A stretch of DNA of 37,033 nucleotides from positions 1 through 37,033 of the forward strand of contig DHXR01000080.1 of assembly GCA_002413785.1 (NCBI GenBank), read 5' to 3'. Position 1 is the first letter of the stretch. Each line of letters starts with the position of its first letter. Shown one piece after another: positions 24,458 through 32,223 of this stretch. The notes beneath the pieces are model-generated. The model ran no database searches. It was not told the origin of the DNA and worked only from the letters and a program-made list of their open reading frames with translations. A program made the translations under genes and the position numbers. The stretch is from Mucilaginibacter sp. UBA5151. Its GTDB lineage: Bacteria > Bacteroidota > Bacteroidia > Sphingobacteriales > Sphingobacteriaceae.

Positions 24458-24544
24458 TCAGCAACAACACATACAACAGGGCTTTAATTTTGAATAGCCT
24501 CGAATTGTAAAAGTAAAGTGCCTGTGTGGCTTTGGAGTTTTCAT
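24458..24544 (-). CDS. Cys-rich leader peptide ORF upstream of the porin
   Basis: A 28-codon ORF with ATG at 24544 and TGA at 24458-24460. The product starts MKTPKPHRHFTFTIRGY, is basic, and ends KPCCMCCC: five of the last six residues are cysteine. The stop lies 65 bases before the porin ATG, and a TATCTTTA -7 element lies about 41 bases upstream of the leader start, so it sits in the 5' leader of the porin mRNA. Clustered codons for one amino acid at the end of a leader ORF are the hallmark of translational attenuators; polycysteine leader ORFs that respond to cysteine are known in mycobacteria. No classical terminator was found between the leader and porin, so the mechanism (Rho or RBS occlusion) is open. 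Confidence 0.7.
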   Translation of the reverse strand: MKTPKPHRHFTFTIRGYSKLKPCCMCCC

Positions 24545-24572
24545 TTCGTTAATTAATATCTATAATATCGAC

Positions 24573-24593
24573 CTATTTAGTAGTGTAAAGATA
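24573..24593 (-). promoter_or_regulatory. promoter and operator-like dyad of the leader-porin unit
   Basis: The minus strand reads TATCTTTA (24586-24593), one mismatch from TAnnTTTG. Immediately downstream is the imperfect dyad CTACTAAATAG (24573-24583), placed around the expected transcription start, a position suited to repression. Resemblance to Rrf2-family (CymR/IscR-like) sulfur or Fe-S regulator sites is only an impression. Confidence 0.45.
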
Positions 24594-24678
24594 GGGCGAA
24601 TAATTAAATTCACAAATATTTATTAAAATAAAATAATGAAACATTTTTAACAGATTGATTATCTGTTATTTATTAAAT

Positions 24679-24712
24679 AAAAAAAACCGGCAGCTTTTAA
24701 TAGCTGCCGGTT
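24679..24712 (-). terminator. intrinsic terminator of the efflux operon
   Basis: A perfect 11-bp stem, AACCGGCAGCT (24685-24695) with AGCTGCCGGTT (24702-24712), has a 6-base loop. On the minus strand it is followed by eight T residues. It begins 26 bases after the adaptor stop, exactly where the tolC-RND-adaptor operon should end. It also separates that operon from the leader-porin promoter downstream. Confidence 0.9.
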
Positions 24713-24737
24713 ATAAACCAATAAAATACGTCAAATT

Positions 24738-25814
24738 TTATTGAAGATCGTCTCCTTGTTTTATCTCATCCGAAGCATGGAGCAGCACTTTATCGTTTGG
24801 TTTGAGGTTACCAAATACCTCGGTTGCATCATTGCTTACCAGTCCTTCTTTAATATTTACAAGTACAGCTTTACTGCTGCTGTCTATAACCACATATTCG
24901 CGTTCGGTTGAGCGGACGATGGCATTATTCGGAACGAGTAATGATTTTGCCCCCGACAGCATCGGTATCCGCACTTCGGCATACATGCCGGGTTTCAGTT
25001 GCCCGTTTTTGTTCAGCACGTCAATTTCAATGGCTTCCTGCTGCATACTGCCCAAAGAATTTGCTGAGCGACTGATCTTAGCCGTTTGCTGTTCGCCGGG
25101 CATGGCGTTAAAGGTGAAAGTAACCGGCTGGCTCAAATCAACCTTATCCACATAATCTTCGGGAATATCTACGGTAAGACGCATTTTATGGATATCCTGC
25201 AGGATAAGTATCGGCTGGTCGCCGGTTTTTCCGGGAGCTACCAGGGCTCCGGGTGAAACATTGCGTTGTATGATCATGCCGTCAAACGGGGCGTAAATTT
25301 TCAGATAGCCCAACATTGTCCTTACCGCTTCAACATTTGAATGTTGGGCCCGGGCCTTAGCTTCGCCCGCTTTCATTTGTGAACCCGCGTTATCAAGGTC
25401 CAAAGGAGATACGGAGCCGGGTTCTTTGGCGGCTTCTTTCAATCGGTCATATTTCTCTTTACTTGCTTCGGCGTCAGCCTCGGCCTGTATATATTGTGAG
25501 TTAGCGGCTTCCAGTTGGGCTTCCATTTCGGGCGCTTCCAAAATCACCAGCAGTTGCCCTTTTTTTACGATGGAACCGCGGTCGACAAACAGTTCTTTTA
25601 CAAACCCGTTTACTTTGGGAAACAGGTTAACTTCGTTAAAAGGAAATAAACGGCCCGGCAGGCGTGCTGAACTGGACAAGGCTTTTTCAGAAACCCCGGC
25701 AAATTGATATTTATTGGTTTGTTTTTGCACGCTCAGGTCAACCGGCTTATTATTTCCGGAACACGATGCAAACAGGGTACTCACAGCGATTAAAAAATAT
25801 GAGGTATATTTCAT
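24738..25814 (-). CDS. RND efflux periplasmic adaptor (membrane fusion protein, lipoprotein)
   Basis: This 358-residue adaptor bridges the inner-membrane RND pump and the TolC-like channel. A lipoprotein signal ends with LFAS-C18, so it is anchored by a lipid in the periplasm. The barrel-sandwich halves are visible as GFVKELFVDRGSIVKKGQLLVILEAP (about 70-95) and LKIYAPFDGMIIQRNVSPGALVAPG (about 171-195), separated by a helical hairpin (about 96-165), then the beta-barrel (MRLTVDIPEDYVDKVDLSQPVTFTF) and membrane-proximal domains. It is the last gene of the operon; one base separates it from the RND stop, and a terminator follows. Confidence 0.94.
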   Translation of the reverse strand: MKYTSYFLIAVSTLFASCSGNNKPVDLSVQKQTNKYQFAGVSEKALSSSARLPGRLFPFNEVNLFPKVNGFVKELFVDRGSIVKKGQLLVILEAPEMEAQLEAANSQYIQAEADAEASKEKYDRLKEAAKEPGSVSPLDLDNAGSQMKAGEAKARAQHSNVEAVRTMLGYLKIYAPFDGMIIQRNVSPGALVAPGKTGDQPILILQDIHKMRLTVDIPEDYVDKVDLSQPVTFTFNAMPGEQQTAKISRSANSLGSMQQEAIEIDVLNKNGQLKPGMYAEVRIPMLSGAKSLLVPNNAIVRSTEREYVVIDSSSKAVLVNIKEGLVSNDATEVFGNLKPNDKVLLHASDEIKQGDDLQ

Positions 25815-25815
25815 G

Positions 25816-28800
25816 TTATTTGATATTTAAATTGGGGGTTTCAGCTAATTCTTCGGGCATTAATGATGGGTGTTCATAAGTCGTACTATTTTGAATCCAT
25901 GCAAATACCATTGGTAATATAAATAATGCGGCAAGTGTTGAGGCAAACAGGCCGCCAATAACCGCACGGCCCAGCGGCGCCGACTGTTCGCCGGCTTCAC
26001 CTAATCCCGATGCCATCGGGATCATGCCTGCTATCATGGCAAAACTGGTCATTAGTATAGGCCGTAAACGGACTGAAGCACTGGTAATCGCGGCCCGCGT
26101 AGCATCGCGATACTCAAGGCGCAGTGTTTCTCCGGTAGTAACAATCAATATTGCATTTGCTACCGAAACACCGGTGCTCATGATCATACCCATATACGAT
26201 TGTAAGTTGAGGGTTGAACCTGTGAGTAACAATACTACTAATGAACCGAGGATAACTGCAGGAATAGTAACCAAAACGGTTAGCGAAAGCTTAAACGATT
26301 GATAGTTAGCTGCCAGTAAAAGGAATATTACCAGAACAGCGAGCATCAGGCCATTTTGAAGACTACTTAATGTATCGGTAAGCAAACTCGACATTCCTTT
26401 TACCTCAGATACCAGGCCTTTGGGCGGGGTCCCAATTGATTTTAAAACATTTTGAACTGCAGTTGTCGCGGTACCCAAATCTTTTTTGTAAATGTTGGCG
26501 CCAACTGTTAAAAACCTGCGCGGGCCTGTCCTGTCATATTCACCCGGTTGGTAAACAACTTTAAATTCAGCAACGTCTGCAAGGGTAGGACTACTTTTTC
26601 CCTTAAGCAAGGGGATCTCTTTCAGTTCATCCATTGTATTCATTACGTATTCGGGTATTTCAACCTGCACCTGGTAGGTATAGGCCACTTTTTCATCCAG
26701 CCATTGATTCTTTTCGGTAAAACGGCTTGATGAGGTGCTGGCAGTGACAGAACGGCCAATATCGGTAACATTTAAACCAAACTGAGCTACTTTAAGCCTG
26801 TCGAGCGTAATGGCTATTACCGGTGATTTAAGCGGCTGCTCAATCTGTACATCCCGCAGATAGCTGATCTTCTTCATTTTATCAACAACCTTACCGGCAT
26901 AATTTTCAATCTGGCCCATATCTTTCCCGGCTACCCTTACTTCAATAGGCGTAGATGCACCCTGGCTCATGATTTTTTCAGTCAAATCTATCGGCTCAAA
27001 ACTTATCCTTAAATCGGGTAAAGCATAAGCGATGTTTTTCCGGAGAGCATCTTTTAATTCATCGGTATTCACTTTGTAACTTTCATCAAGTTCAACCTGT
27101 AATACTGCTTCGTTGGTGCCGGCATTAAAAACATAAAGGTTACTGGTACCGTAACTACTCGGAACCAAGCCCACGTAAGCCGAGGTGATGGATACGTGAT
27201 GGTCAACTGTTTTATCAATAATTTTTAATACTTGCTTTAAAGCATCTTCAGTTCTTTCTAACCGCGTACCATCAGGCTCTTTAAGGCGGATCTGGAATTG
27301 CCCGTTGTTTACTTTGGGCATCATATCTTTACCAATAAAAACAAAACAAAGTCCCGCAAGTGCAATCATGCTTACCAGATAAATTGAAATAATGAGTTTT
27401 TTACGCGGCATCAGGGTGTTCAAAATACTGATGAAGCGTATTTTTACCCTTTCAAAAAAATCATTTTGTTTGGGGTCTTTTAGCTCTTCTTTCAGGTGTT
27501 CGTTTATTTGGGTTGTCTCCTGCCGGTCTAAGGCCTGGCCTGCATGGGCATGAACCTTATTATGGTGGTAATGCTGGTAACGCTCCTCCTTTATCATCCA
27601 GTTGCTTAAAATAGGCACCAATGTTTGCGCCAGTATATAAGAAACAATCATTGTTAAACCGATGGAAAGCGATAAGGGTAAAAACATAGCCTTCGGAACA
27701 CCGTTCATCAAAAAAGATGGTGCAAATACTGCCAGGATACACAATAAGATTAACAGCAAAGGGAAGGATATTTCCTCGCAGGCATCATAAATAGCCAGCC
27801 TTTTTGGTTTACCCATTTCCAGGTGCTGGTGTATGTTCTCTATGGTCACCGTTGCCTGATCAACAAGTATCCCGATGGCCAGCGCTAAACCACTCAGGGT
27901 CATAATGTTGATGGTTTGGCCACACAGGCTTAAAAGCAAAACGCCAATCAATATAGAAACAGGAATGGTAATAACCACTATCAAACTGCTTCTTAAATCG
28001 CGCAGGAAGAGCAATACCATTAAACCGGTAAGTAATGCGCCGAGGCCGCCTTCAGTCATTAAGCTTTTTACTGCGTTCGCCACGAACACCGACTGATCGA
28101 ACTCATAGGATATCCTTACGTCATCCGGTAACAGGCTTTGCATTTCAGGGATTTTCTTTTTCAGGTCCTGCACTACTGACCAGGTGGAAGCATCGGCTGT
28201 TTTTATAACAGGTATGTAAACAGACCGTTTACCATTGATAAGGGCATAATCAACAGTAACATCGGCGGCATCGGTAACCCTCGCAACGTCTTTTACAAAA
28301 ACCGGGGCGCCGTTTTGAGTTCTTACCGGGATGTTTCCAAAGTCTTCGGCTTTTTTTTCCAGGGTGTTTACGGTTGTCGTAAACATGATATTGTTCAGCC
28401 GCAAATATCCGGATGGCGACATCGCGTTAAATTTTGCCACCGCACTTACTACTTCATCGGCGGTTAAATTATAACTGCGCAACTTATCCGGATCAACGCT
28501 TAAAACGATAGACCTTGAGTTGGCGCCAAATGGCGGTGGGGCAGATAAGCCGGGGACTGATGCAAACAACGGCCTGATACGGGTGGTTGCCATATCATAA
28601 ATATCTTTAAGGCTGCGGTCTTTTGATGACAATACCAGCTCGCCGACCGGCAGGGATGAAGCATCAAAACGAATTACCTGTGGCGGTAATGCTCCCGGCG
28701 GAAAAAATTTCATAGCGCGGTTTACCTGTAAAGCAACCTCAGCGGAGGCTTCGGCCATATTAGTGCTTTCATAAAAAGAAAGTTTGATAAGGGTTAAACC

Positions 28801-29058
28801 TGTTATGTTTTTGCTGGTAATTGTTTTTACGCCATTGATGTAAAGAAACTGATCCTGCATACGGGTGGAAAAAAAACCCTCCATTTGCTGCGGCGACATC
28901 CCGCCATACGATTCGATAACGTAAATTACAGGGAGGTTTAGCTTCGGGAAAATATCTATAGGTATATTTATTGCACTGAGCACTGCAAATATCAAAAGGC
29001 TCATTGTTATCACTATTACCGTGATAGGCCTTTTCAGTGCGGAGGTGACCATTGACAT
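25816..29058 (-). CDS. RND efflux permease (AcrB superfamily) with altered proton-relay residues
   Basis: This is a 1080-residue inner-membrane pump with two RND repeats (TM1 at about 12-30; TM2-6 at about 333-490; TM7 at about 553-575; TM8-12 at about 900-1055). The TM4 motif reads LAIGILVDQATVTIENIH: D400 corresponds to AcrB D407, but AcrB D408 is replaced by Q401. In TM10, STGVSVANAILIV has A967 where AcrB has K940. Thus two of the three charged relay residues are missing. Related RND clades with A/T at the lysine position exist, so it is likely a non-AcrB-type drug, metal or lipid exporter. A His-rich cytoplasmic loop, YQHYHHNKVHAHAG (494-507), follows TM6. Substrate unknown. It lies between tolC (6-base gap) and the adaptor. 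Confidence 0.95.
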   Translation of the reverse strand: MSMVTSALKRPITVIVITMSLLIFAVLSAINIPIDIFPKLNLPVIYVIESYGGMSPQQMEGFFSTRMQDQFLYINGVKTITSKNITGLTLIKLSFYESTNMAEASAEVALQVNRAMKFFPPGALPPQVIRFDASSLPVGELVLSSKDRSLKDIYDMATTRIRPLFASVPGLSAPPPFGANSRSIVLSVDPDKLRSYNLTADEVVSAVAKFNAMSPSGYLRLNNIMFTTTVNTLEKKAEDFGNIPVRTQNGAPVFVKDVARVTDAADVTVDYALINGKRSVYIPVIKTADASTWSVVQDLKKKIPEMQSLLPDDVRISYEFDQSVFVANAVKSLMTEGGLGALLTGLMVLLFLRDLRSSLIVVITIPVSILIGVLLLSLCGQTINIMTLSGLALAIGILVDQATVTIENIHQHLEMGKPKRLAIYDACEEISFPLLLILLCILAVFAPSFLMNGVPKAMFLPLSLSIGLTMIVSYILAQTLVPILSNWMIKEERYQHYHHNKVHAHAGQALDRQETTQINEHLKEELKDPKQNDFFERVKIRFISILNTLMPRKKLIISIYLVSMIALAGLCFVFIGKDMMPKVNNGQFQIRLKEPDGTRLERTEDALKQVLKIIDKTVDHHVSITSAYVGLVPSSYGTSNLYVFNAGTNEAVLQVELDESYKVNTDELKDALRKNIAYALPDLRISFEPIDLTEKIMSQGASTPIEVRVAGKDMGQIENYAGKVVDKMKKISYLRDVQIEQPLKSPVIAITLDRLKVAQFGLNVTDIGRSVTASTSSSRFTEKNQWLDEKVAYTYQVQVEIPEYVMNTMDELKEIPLLKGKSSPTLADVAEFKVVYQPGEYDRTGPRRFLTVGANIYKKDLGTATTAVQNVLKSIGTPPKGLVSEVKGMSSLLTDTLSSLQNGLMLAVLVIFLLLAANYQSFKLSLTVLVTIPAVILGSLVVLLLTGSTLNLQSYMGMIMSTGVSVANAILIVTTGETLRLEYRDATRAAITSASVRLRPILMTSFAMIAGMIPMASGLGEAGEQSAPLGRAVIGGLFASTLAALFILPMVFAWIQNSTTYEHPSLMPEELAETPNLNIK

Positions 29059-29064
29059 AGTTAA

Positions 29065-30450
29065 TTATTTTAATAAGTTTAAAACTGAATTTACCTGGTT
29101 TTCGGTAATGGCCTTTAAAAAGAGCGCATTAGCGTAACTGTATTTTGCCTGCATGAAATCGGTTTCGGCCCGATAAAGGATGTTGAGCGCGGCATCAAGC
29201 TCAATAATATCGGTGAGGCCGTTTTTATAGAGGGATAGTTTTTGCCTGTAACCGTCGGTGGCAGCTTTTAATTGTTTGGGAATTTCCTTTAAACGATCTA
29301 AAGCTGTTTGCATTTCAACATCGGCCCGGCTGGCACTGGTGGAAAGCCGTTGCTGCTCTTCCTGTAATTTTTTCAAGGTAAAATCTGTGGTTGCTTTTTG
29401 GGTGCTTAACTTTAATTGCCGCCTGCGCAGGTCAAATAAGTTGTACGAAATACCCACACCCACAAGGTAATTACCTCTTTGGAAACTATAGCCGGTTGAT
29501 AAGCTGTTAAATTGACCGGCGGCATTAACACTTGATCCCCGGTCCCAGGCGGCTGCCTCCAATGATATTTTGGGGTTATATAACTTTTTAACCAGGTCTT
29601 CGCGCTCAATACTGTTTTGATATACCGACCTGTAAAAGTTGATCAATGGGTGGTTAGCGGTATCTGGCGCGAATAAATAAGCGGATGGCTGATTGATGAG
29701 CGTCATTTCTACCGTACTGTCAGGTGTGATCGACTGATAGGGCAGACCTGTCACTTCTGACAGTTGTAACTGCACTTGTTTCAGCTGATTATTGAGTTCG
29801 ATATAATTTAACCGGGCCTTTGAAAGTTCCGCTTCGGCAATACTGGTATCCACACCGGCAATTACACCGCTTTTTGCAAGCGACTCAATAGAGCGCCGAA
29901 TCTCCAGGTTCCGCTGGATATTCCGGTATTGTATCCCTACAAAATCCTGTAAACGCAGCAACTGTAGGTAATTGCCTATGGTAAACGACCGGATATCATA
30001 TTTTGATTCCGCATAAGAATTTTGCTCTACGGTGATATCCGAGTTGGCTACCCTGTTTTCAGCGCCATATTTGCCAAAATTGTAAACCTCCCAATCCAAT
30101 GCGGCGATGCCCAGATTATCGGACAGGGCAGTAGTTACATTGGTATTATGGATCCCGCCGGAACTGGAAGGGATAATGCCAAAGCCGAAATAGGGGCCTG
30201 TGGTATTATTGCTGGTGCCTATATCGGCCTGGTAATTAAGGCGGAGATTCGGCAGCCAGTTATTGCGGGTCTCCGCCGCCTGGGCACGGCGGATCAGGAT
30301 AGCAGCCGAGTCAGTAATCAGGGTTGGCGCTTTTTGGTCAACCCTCGTCAATAGTTCTTTTAATGTAATTGGTGTTGATTGCTGTGCACGGGCCGCTATT
30401 GCTATAAACAAAGGGAGCACCATACACAAGCATCTTTTTATACTTAACAT
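29065..30450 (-). CDS. TolC-family outer-membrane efflux protein
   Basis: This 461-residue channel protein has a signal peptide (about 1-22, ...FIAIAARAQ) followed by two outer-membrane-efflux repeats of long amphipathic helices (for example about 150-240 and 350-455) with interspersed short strands (YNFGKYGAEN; YLVGVGISYNLFDLRRRQL). It forms the exit duct for the RND pump encoded next and is the first gene of the three-gene operon. Upstream is an operator-like dyad abutting a TAATTTG promoter-like element. Confidence 0.94.
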   Translation of the reverse strand: MLSIKRCLCMVLPLFIAIAARAQQSTPITLKELLTRVDQKAPTLITDSAAILIRRAQAAETRNNWLPNLRLNYQADIGTSNNTTGPYFGFGIIPSSSGGIHNTNVTTALSDNLGIAALDWEVYNFGKYGAENRVANSDITVEQNSYAESKYDIRSFTIGNYLQLLRLQDFVGIQYRNIQRNLEIRRSIESLAKSGVIAGVDTSIAEAELSKARLNYIELNNQLKQVQLQLSEVTGLPYQSITPDSTVEMTLINQPSAYLFAPDTANHPLINFYRSVYQNSIEREDLVKKLYNPKISLEAAAWDRGSSVNAAGQFNSLSTGYSFQRGNYLVGVGISYNLFDLRRRQLKLSTQKATTDFTLKKLQEEQQRLSTSASRADVEMQTALDRLKEIPKQLKAATDGYRQKLSLYKNGLTDIIELDAALNILYRAETDFMQAKYSYANALFLKAITENQVNSVLNLLK

Positions 30451-30527
30451 TTGAGTTCAGAAATTAATTGATAAAATAGAATAACAGATAAACAGGCAAA
30501 TAGCTGATGATTAACTACTTCTGTTTG

Positions 30528-30552
30528 CAAATTACCGCAGACTGCGGTTAAT
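30528..30552 (-). promoter_or_regulatory. operator-like dyad overlapping a promoter-like element upstream of tolC
   Basis: ACCGCAG-A-CTGCGGT (core within 30531-30552) is a 7-bp-arm dyad with a 1-base centre and partly matching outer ATT/AAT arms. It overlaps a -7-like TAATTTG (30528-30534, minus strand, one base short of TAnnTTTG). Such an arrangement fits repression of the efflux operon, e.g. by a TetR/MarR-type regulator, though none is encoded nearby. Confidence 0.4.
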
Positions 30553-30561
30553 GTATGAATA

Positions 30562-30933
30562 TCAAATGATGAGTTTACCGTTAAGTAACCAGGTATCCCT
30601 TTGAGGGGGTAAACTTAATTGCAGCCCGCGTAAAAAGCGGGGGGTAATATTGGCTCCTGAAGCAAAAACCAAAGGGGAAATAATACCCAAAAGAAAAGAG
30701 AACCGTAATACAAAGTACCGGGCCTGCTCCGCCAGTTTTTTTTGAATAGCTTCTGTTTTTGAAACACTGTTCTCCGGATCTTCGGGCTTACGTTTGGTGA
30801 ATGCTTTTACCAAGATATTTTCGACAGCAGGGGGGTGCTGGCGGCTAAACATGCTGAAACCCAAAAATGGTTTTGCAACAAACAGCAATACAGCAAGGCA
30901 GAAAAATATTTTAGCTGATGCGAGTTTATGCAT
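30562..30933 (-). CDS. small membrane protein of unknown function upstream of the efflux operon
   Basis: The product (123 residues) is not recognised. It has an N-terminal hydrophobic segment (about 8-26, signal anchor or signal peptide: KIFFCLAVLLFVAKPFLGF), a polar lysine/glutamate-rich middle (38-68) likely to be helical, a second hydrophobic stretch (about 75-93, RFSFLLGIISPLVFASGAN), and a basic C-terminus. A TATATTTG promoter element lies 89 bases upstream. It is 111 bases from tolC on the same strand, so it might be cotranscribed with the pump; no terminator was seen between. A role as an accessory to the pump is speculation. Confidence 0.7.
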   Translation of the reverse strand: MHKLASAKIFFCLAVLLFVAKPFLGFSMFSRQHPPAVENILVKAFTKRKPEDPENSVSKTEAIQKKLAEQARYFVLRFSFLLGIISPLVFASGANITPRFLRGLQLSLPPQRDTWLLNGKLII

Positions 30934-31021
30934 AATTTAAAAACACAGTGCTTGTCACGGGCAATAACGATGTAAATTTCCTGAAAATTTGTTGATTATG
31001 CACAGCGTAACGTTATTGTTG

Positions 31022-31029
31022 CAAATATA
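31022..31029 (-). promoter_or_regulatory. -7 promoter element of the small membrane protein gene
   Basis: The minus strand reads TATATTTG, an exact TAnnTTTG match, 88 bases before the ATG at 30933. It gives an mRNA leader of roughly 80 bases in which no ORF or riboswitch was recognised. The remaining gap 31030-31343 is AT-rich with no credible gene. Confidence 0.55.
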
Positions 31030-31343
31030 GGATGTTTAACGATGAAAAGTTTAATTGATTGATAGGCGGACTTGTCCCGCTGCTGTTTGACGCCGAACAA
31101 GACAAACCGCGGTCCCGGAAAATTAACTATGCTTCGTTTCACTTGATAATCCGGCCAAATTTTGCTATATTTACTTTTTTCATCGGCTTCAAAAATGGCC
31201 GGCGCCAAATTAAAAGCAGAAATAAAAATACGCGCCGCTTCCCGGTTTTTTCAGATAAGTTTTTCTGTTTCTTTGAAATATTTAGTATATTTGTTTGATA
31301 TACAGCAGGTTGATAAAACAAATCCCCGATTTTTCACCACAGG

Positions 31344-31486
31344 CTAAACGCATTTAGCCTTTAGAATTGGATTTTTTATCACACCCTAAACGCATTTAGC
31401 CTTCAGAATTGGATTTTTTATCACGCCCTAAACGCATTTAGCCTTCATAAGTGAAACTTTTATCACGCCCTAAACGCATTTAGCCT
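31344..31486. repeat. four-copy tandem array with exact 42-bp period
   Basis: The core CTAAACGCATTTAGCCT occurs identically at 31344, 31386, 31428 and 31470, each exactly 42 bp from the next. The 25-base linkers are related: 1 and 2 differ in only two positions (AGAATTGGATTTTTTATCAC shared), while the third diverges on its left side but keeps TTTTATCACGCC. The core is a near palindrome (CTAAA-CGCA-TTTAG; in copy 1 extended to GGCTAAA/TTTAGCC). It lies between the wbqC stop and the small membrane protein gene, in no ORF. Identical linkers exclude a CRISPR array. It might be a regulator-binding array (42 bp is four helical turns), a series of weak hairpins in the wbqC 3' end, or a neutral tandem repeat. 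Confidence 0.9.
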
Positions 31487-31575
31487 GTAAGAATAGTGCT
31501 TTTTCACCTATGCCGCCCTCCGTTTGCCGCCTCATCAGGGGCTTAATGAAGGTGGTTAAACAAGGATTGAAAGGT

Positions 31576-32187
31576 TTACAGGTAATTTTCCGAATGCGGC
31601 CCCTGGTTAAACAAAAGGTCGGCAATGCTCAGGTTTTTCTGGAATCCTTTGCGCTCCTCAAAAACCTGGTAATAGGGTTTCTGACCAAAATGCGCTTCTA
31701 TTTTGGGGTTGATGCTATGCCTGAAATCAGCCATGCCGGGGTAGGCAGGTATATAATCTTCGGTATAACTTAGCTCAACTTTAAGCTTTATCGATTTTAA
31801 TATAAACTGCAAAAGCTGTTCGTTGTAATCAAAAAGAAATGGAAATTTCTTTTCATAAAATACAACAAGTTCGTCCTCATAATATTCAAAATAAGCCGAG
31901 CGGCGGTAACAGGCCTGCAGGCTTTGCCAATGCAGGCGCTGCCAGTTAAATTCATAACTGATTTTTACATCTTTTACTTTGGTATGGTTCTTTGAGCCCC
32001 GCATAACCGGAACGGTCAGCGCAAGCACACCATCCGGCGAATAGATATTGGCGCGGTTACGATAAGTTTGTTTCGGGAAATGTTCTTCCCTTTCTATCAC
32101 AATACCAGGCTTATAGGTATTCAACTGAACAAAATATTCAACTGGTGGAAGATAAAACATAGGGAATACAGCGCCTTTTTCAATCAT
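31576..32187 (-). CDS. WbqC-like family protein
   Basis: This is a 203-residue cytosolic protein matching the WbqC-like family, named after genes in O-antigen clusters and of unknown biochemical function. Typical features are the N-terminal FYLPPVEYFVQL, the HFPKQTYRNRANI segment, then WQRLHWQSLQACYRRSAYFEYYEDEL in the middle and a conserved IADLLFNQGP at the C-terminus. It is divergent from the lipid A acyltransferase-like gene with 36 bases between starts, so the two may share a control region. The neighbouring acyltransferase and glycosyltransferase hint at a role in envelope glycolipid assembly, but this is an inference from context. Confidence 0.85.
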   Translation of the reverse strand: MIEKGAVFPMFYLPPVEYFVQLNTYKPGIVIEREEHFPKQTYRNRANIYSPDGVLALTVPVMRGSKNHTKVKDVKISYEFNWQRLHWQSLQACYRRSAYFEYYEDELVVFYEKKFPFLFDYNEQLLQFILKSIKLKVELSYTEDYIPAYPGMADFRHSINPKIEAHFGQKPYYQVFEERKGFQKNLSIADLLFNQGPHSENYL

Positions 32188-32193
32188 ATATTT

Positions 32194-32201
32194 TATGTTT
32201 G
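32194..32201 (+). promoter_or_regulatory. -7 promoter element of the acyltransferase gene
   Basis: TATGTTTG matches TAnnTTTG exactly and ends 22 bases before the ATG at 32224. It rules out the longer frame (starting at 32068), which would begin upstream of the transcription start and overlap the divergent wbqC-like gene. Confidence 0.6.
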
Positions 32202-32223
32202 CAACAAAAATTCAACGAAAATA

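Noticed and set aside
31059..31321. overlapping ORFs of 60-80 residues on both strands in the gap before the 42-bp array
   Set aside because: Low-complexity, Phe/Lys-rich translations of AT-rich DNA with no family motifs and no promoter element at their starts.
31344..31486. CRISPR array
   Set aside because: The linkers between repeats are nearly identical to each other, the repeat core is only 17 bp, and no cas genes are present. It is a tandem repeat.
32068..32223. 52-residue N-terminal extension of the LpxL-like protein
   Set aside because: It overlaps the divergent wbqC-like gene and lies upstream of the TATGTTTG promoter element; family similarity begins at the ATG at 32224.
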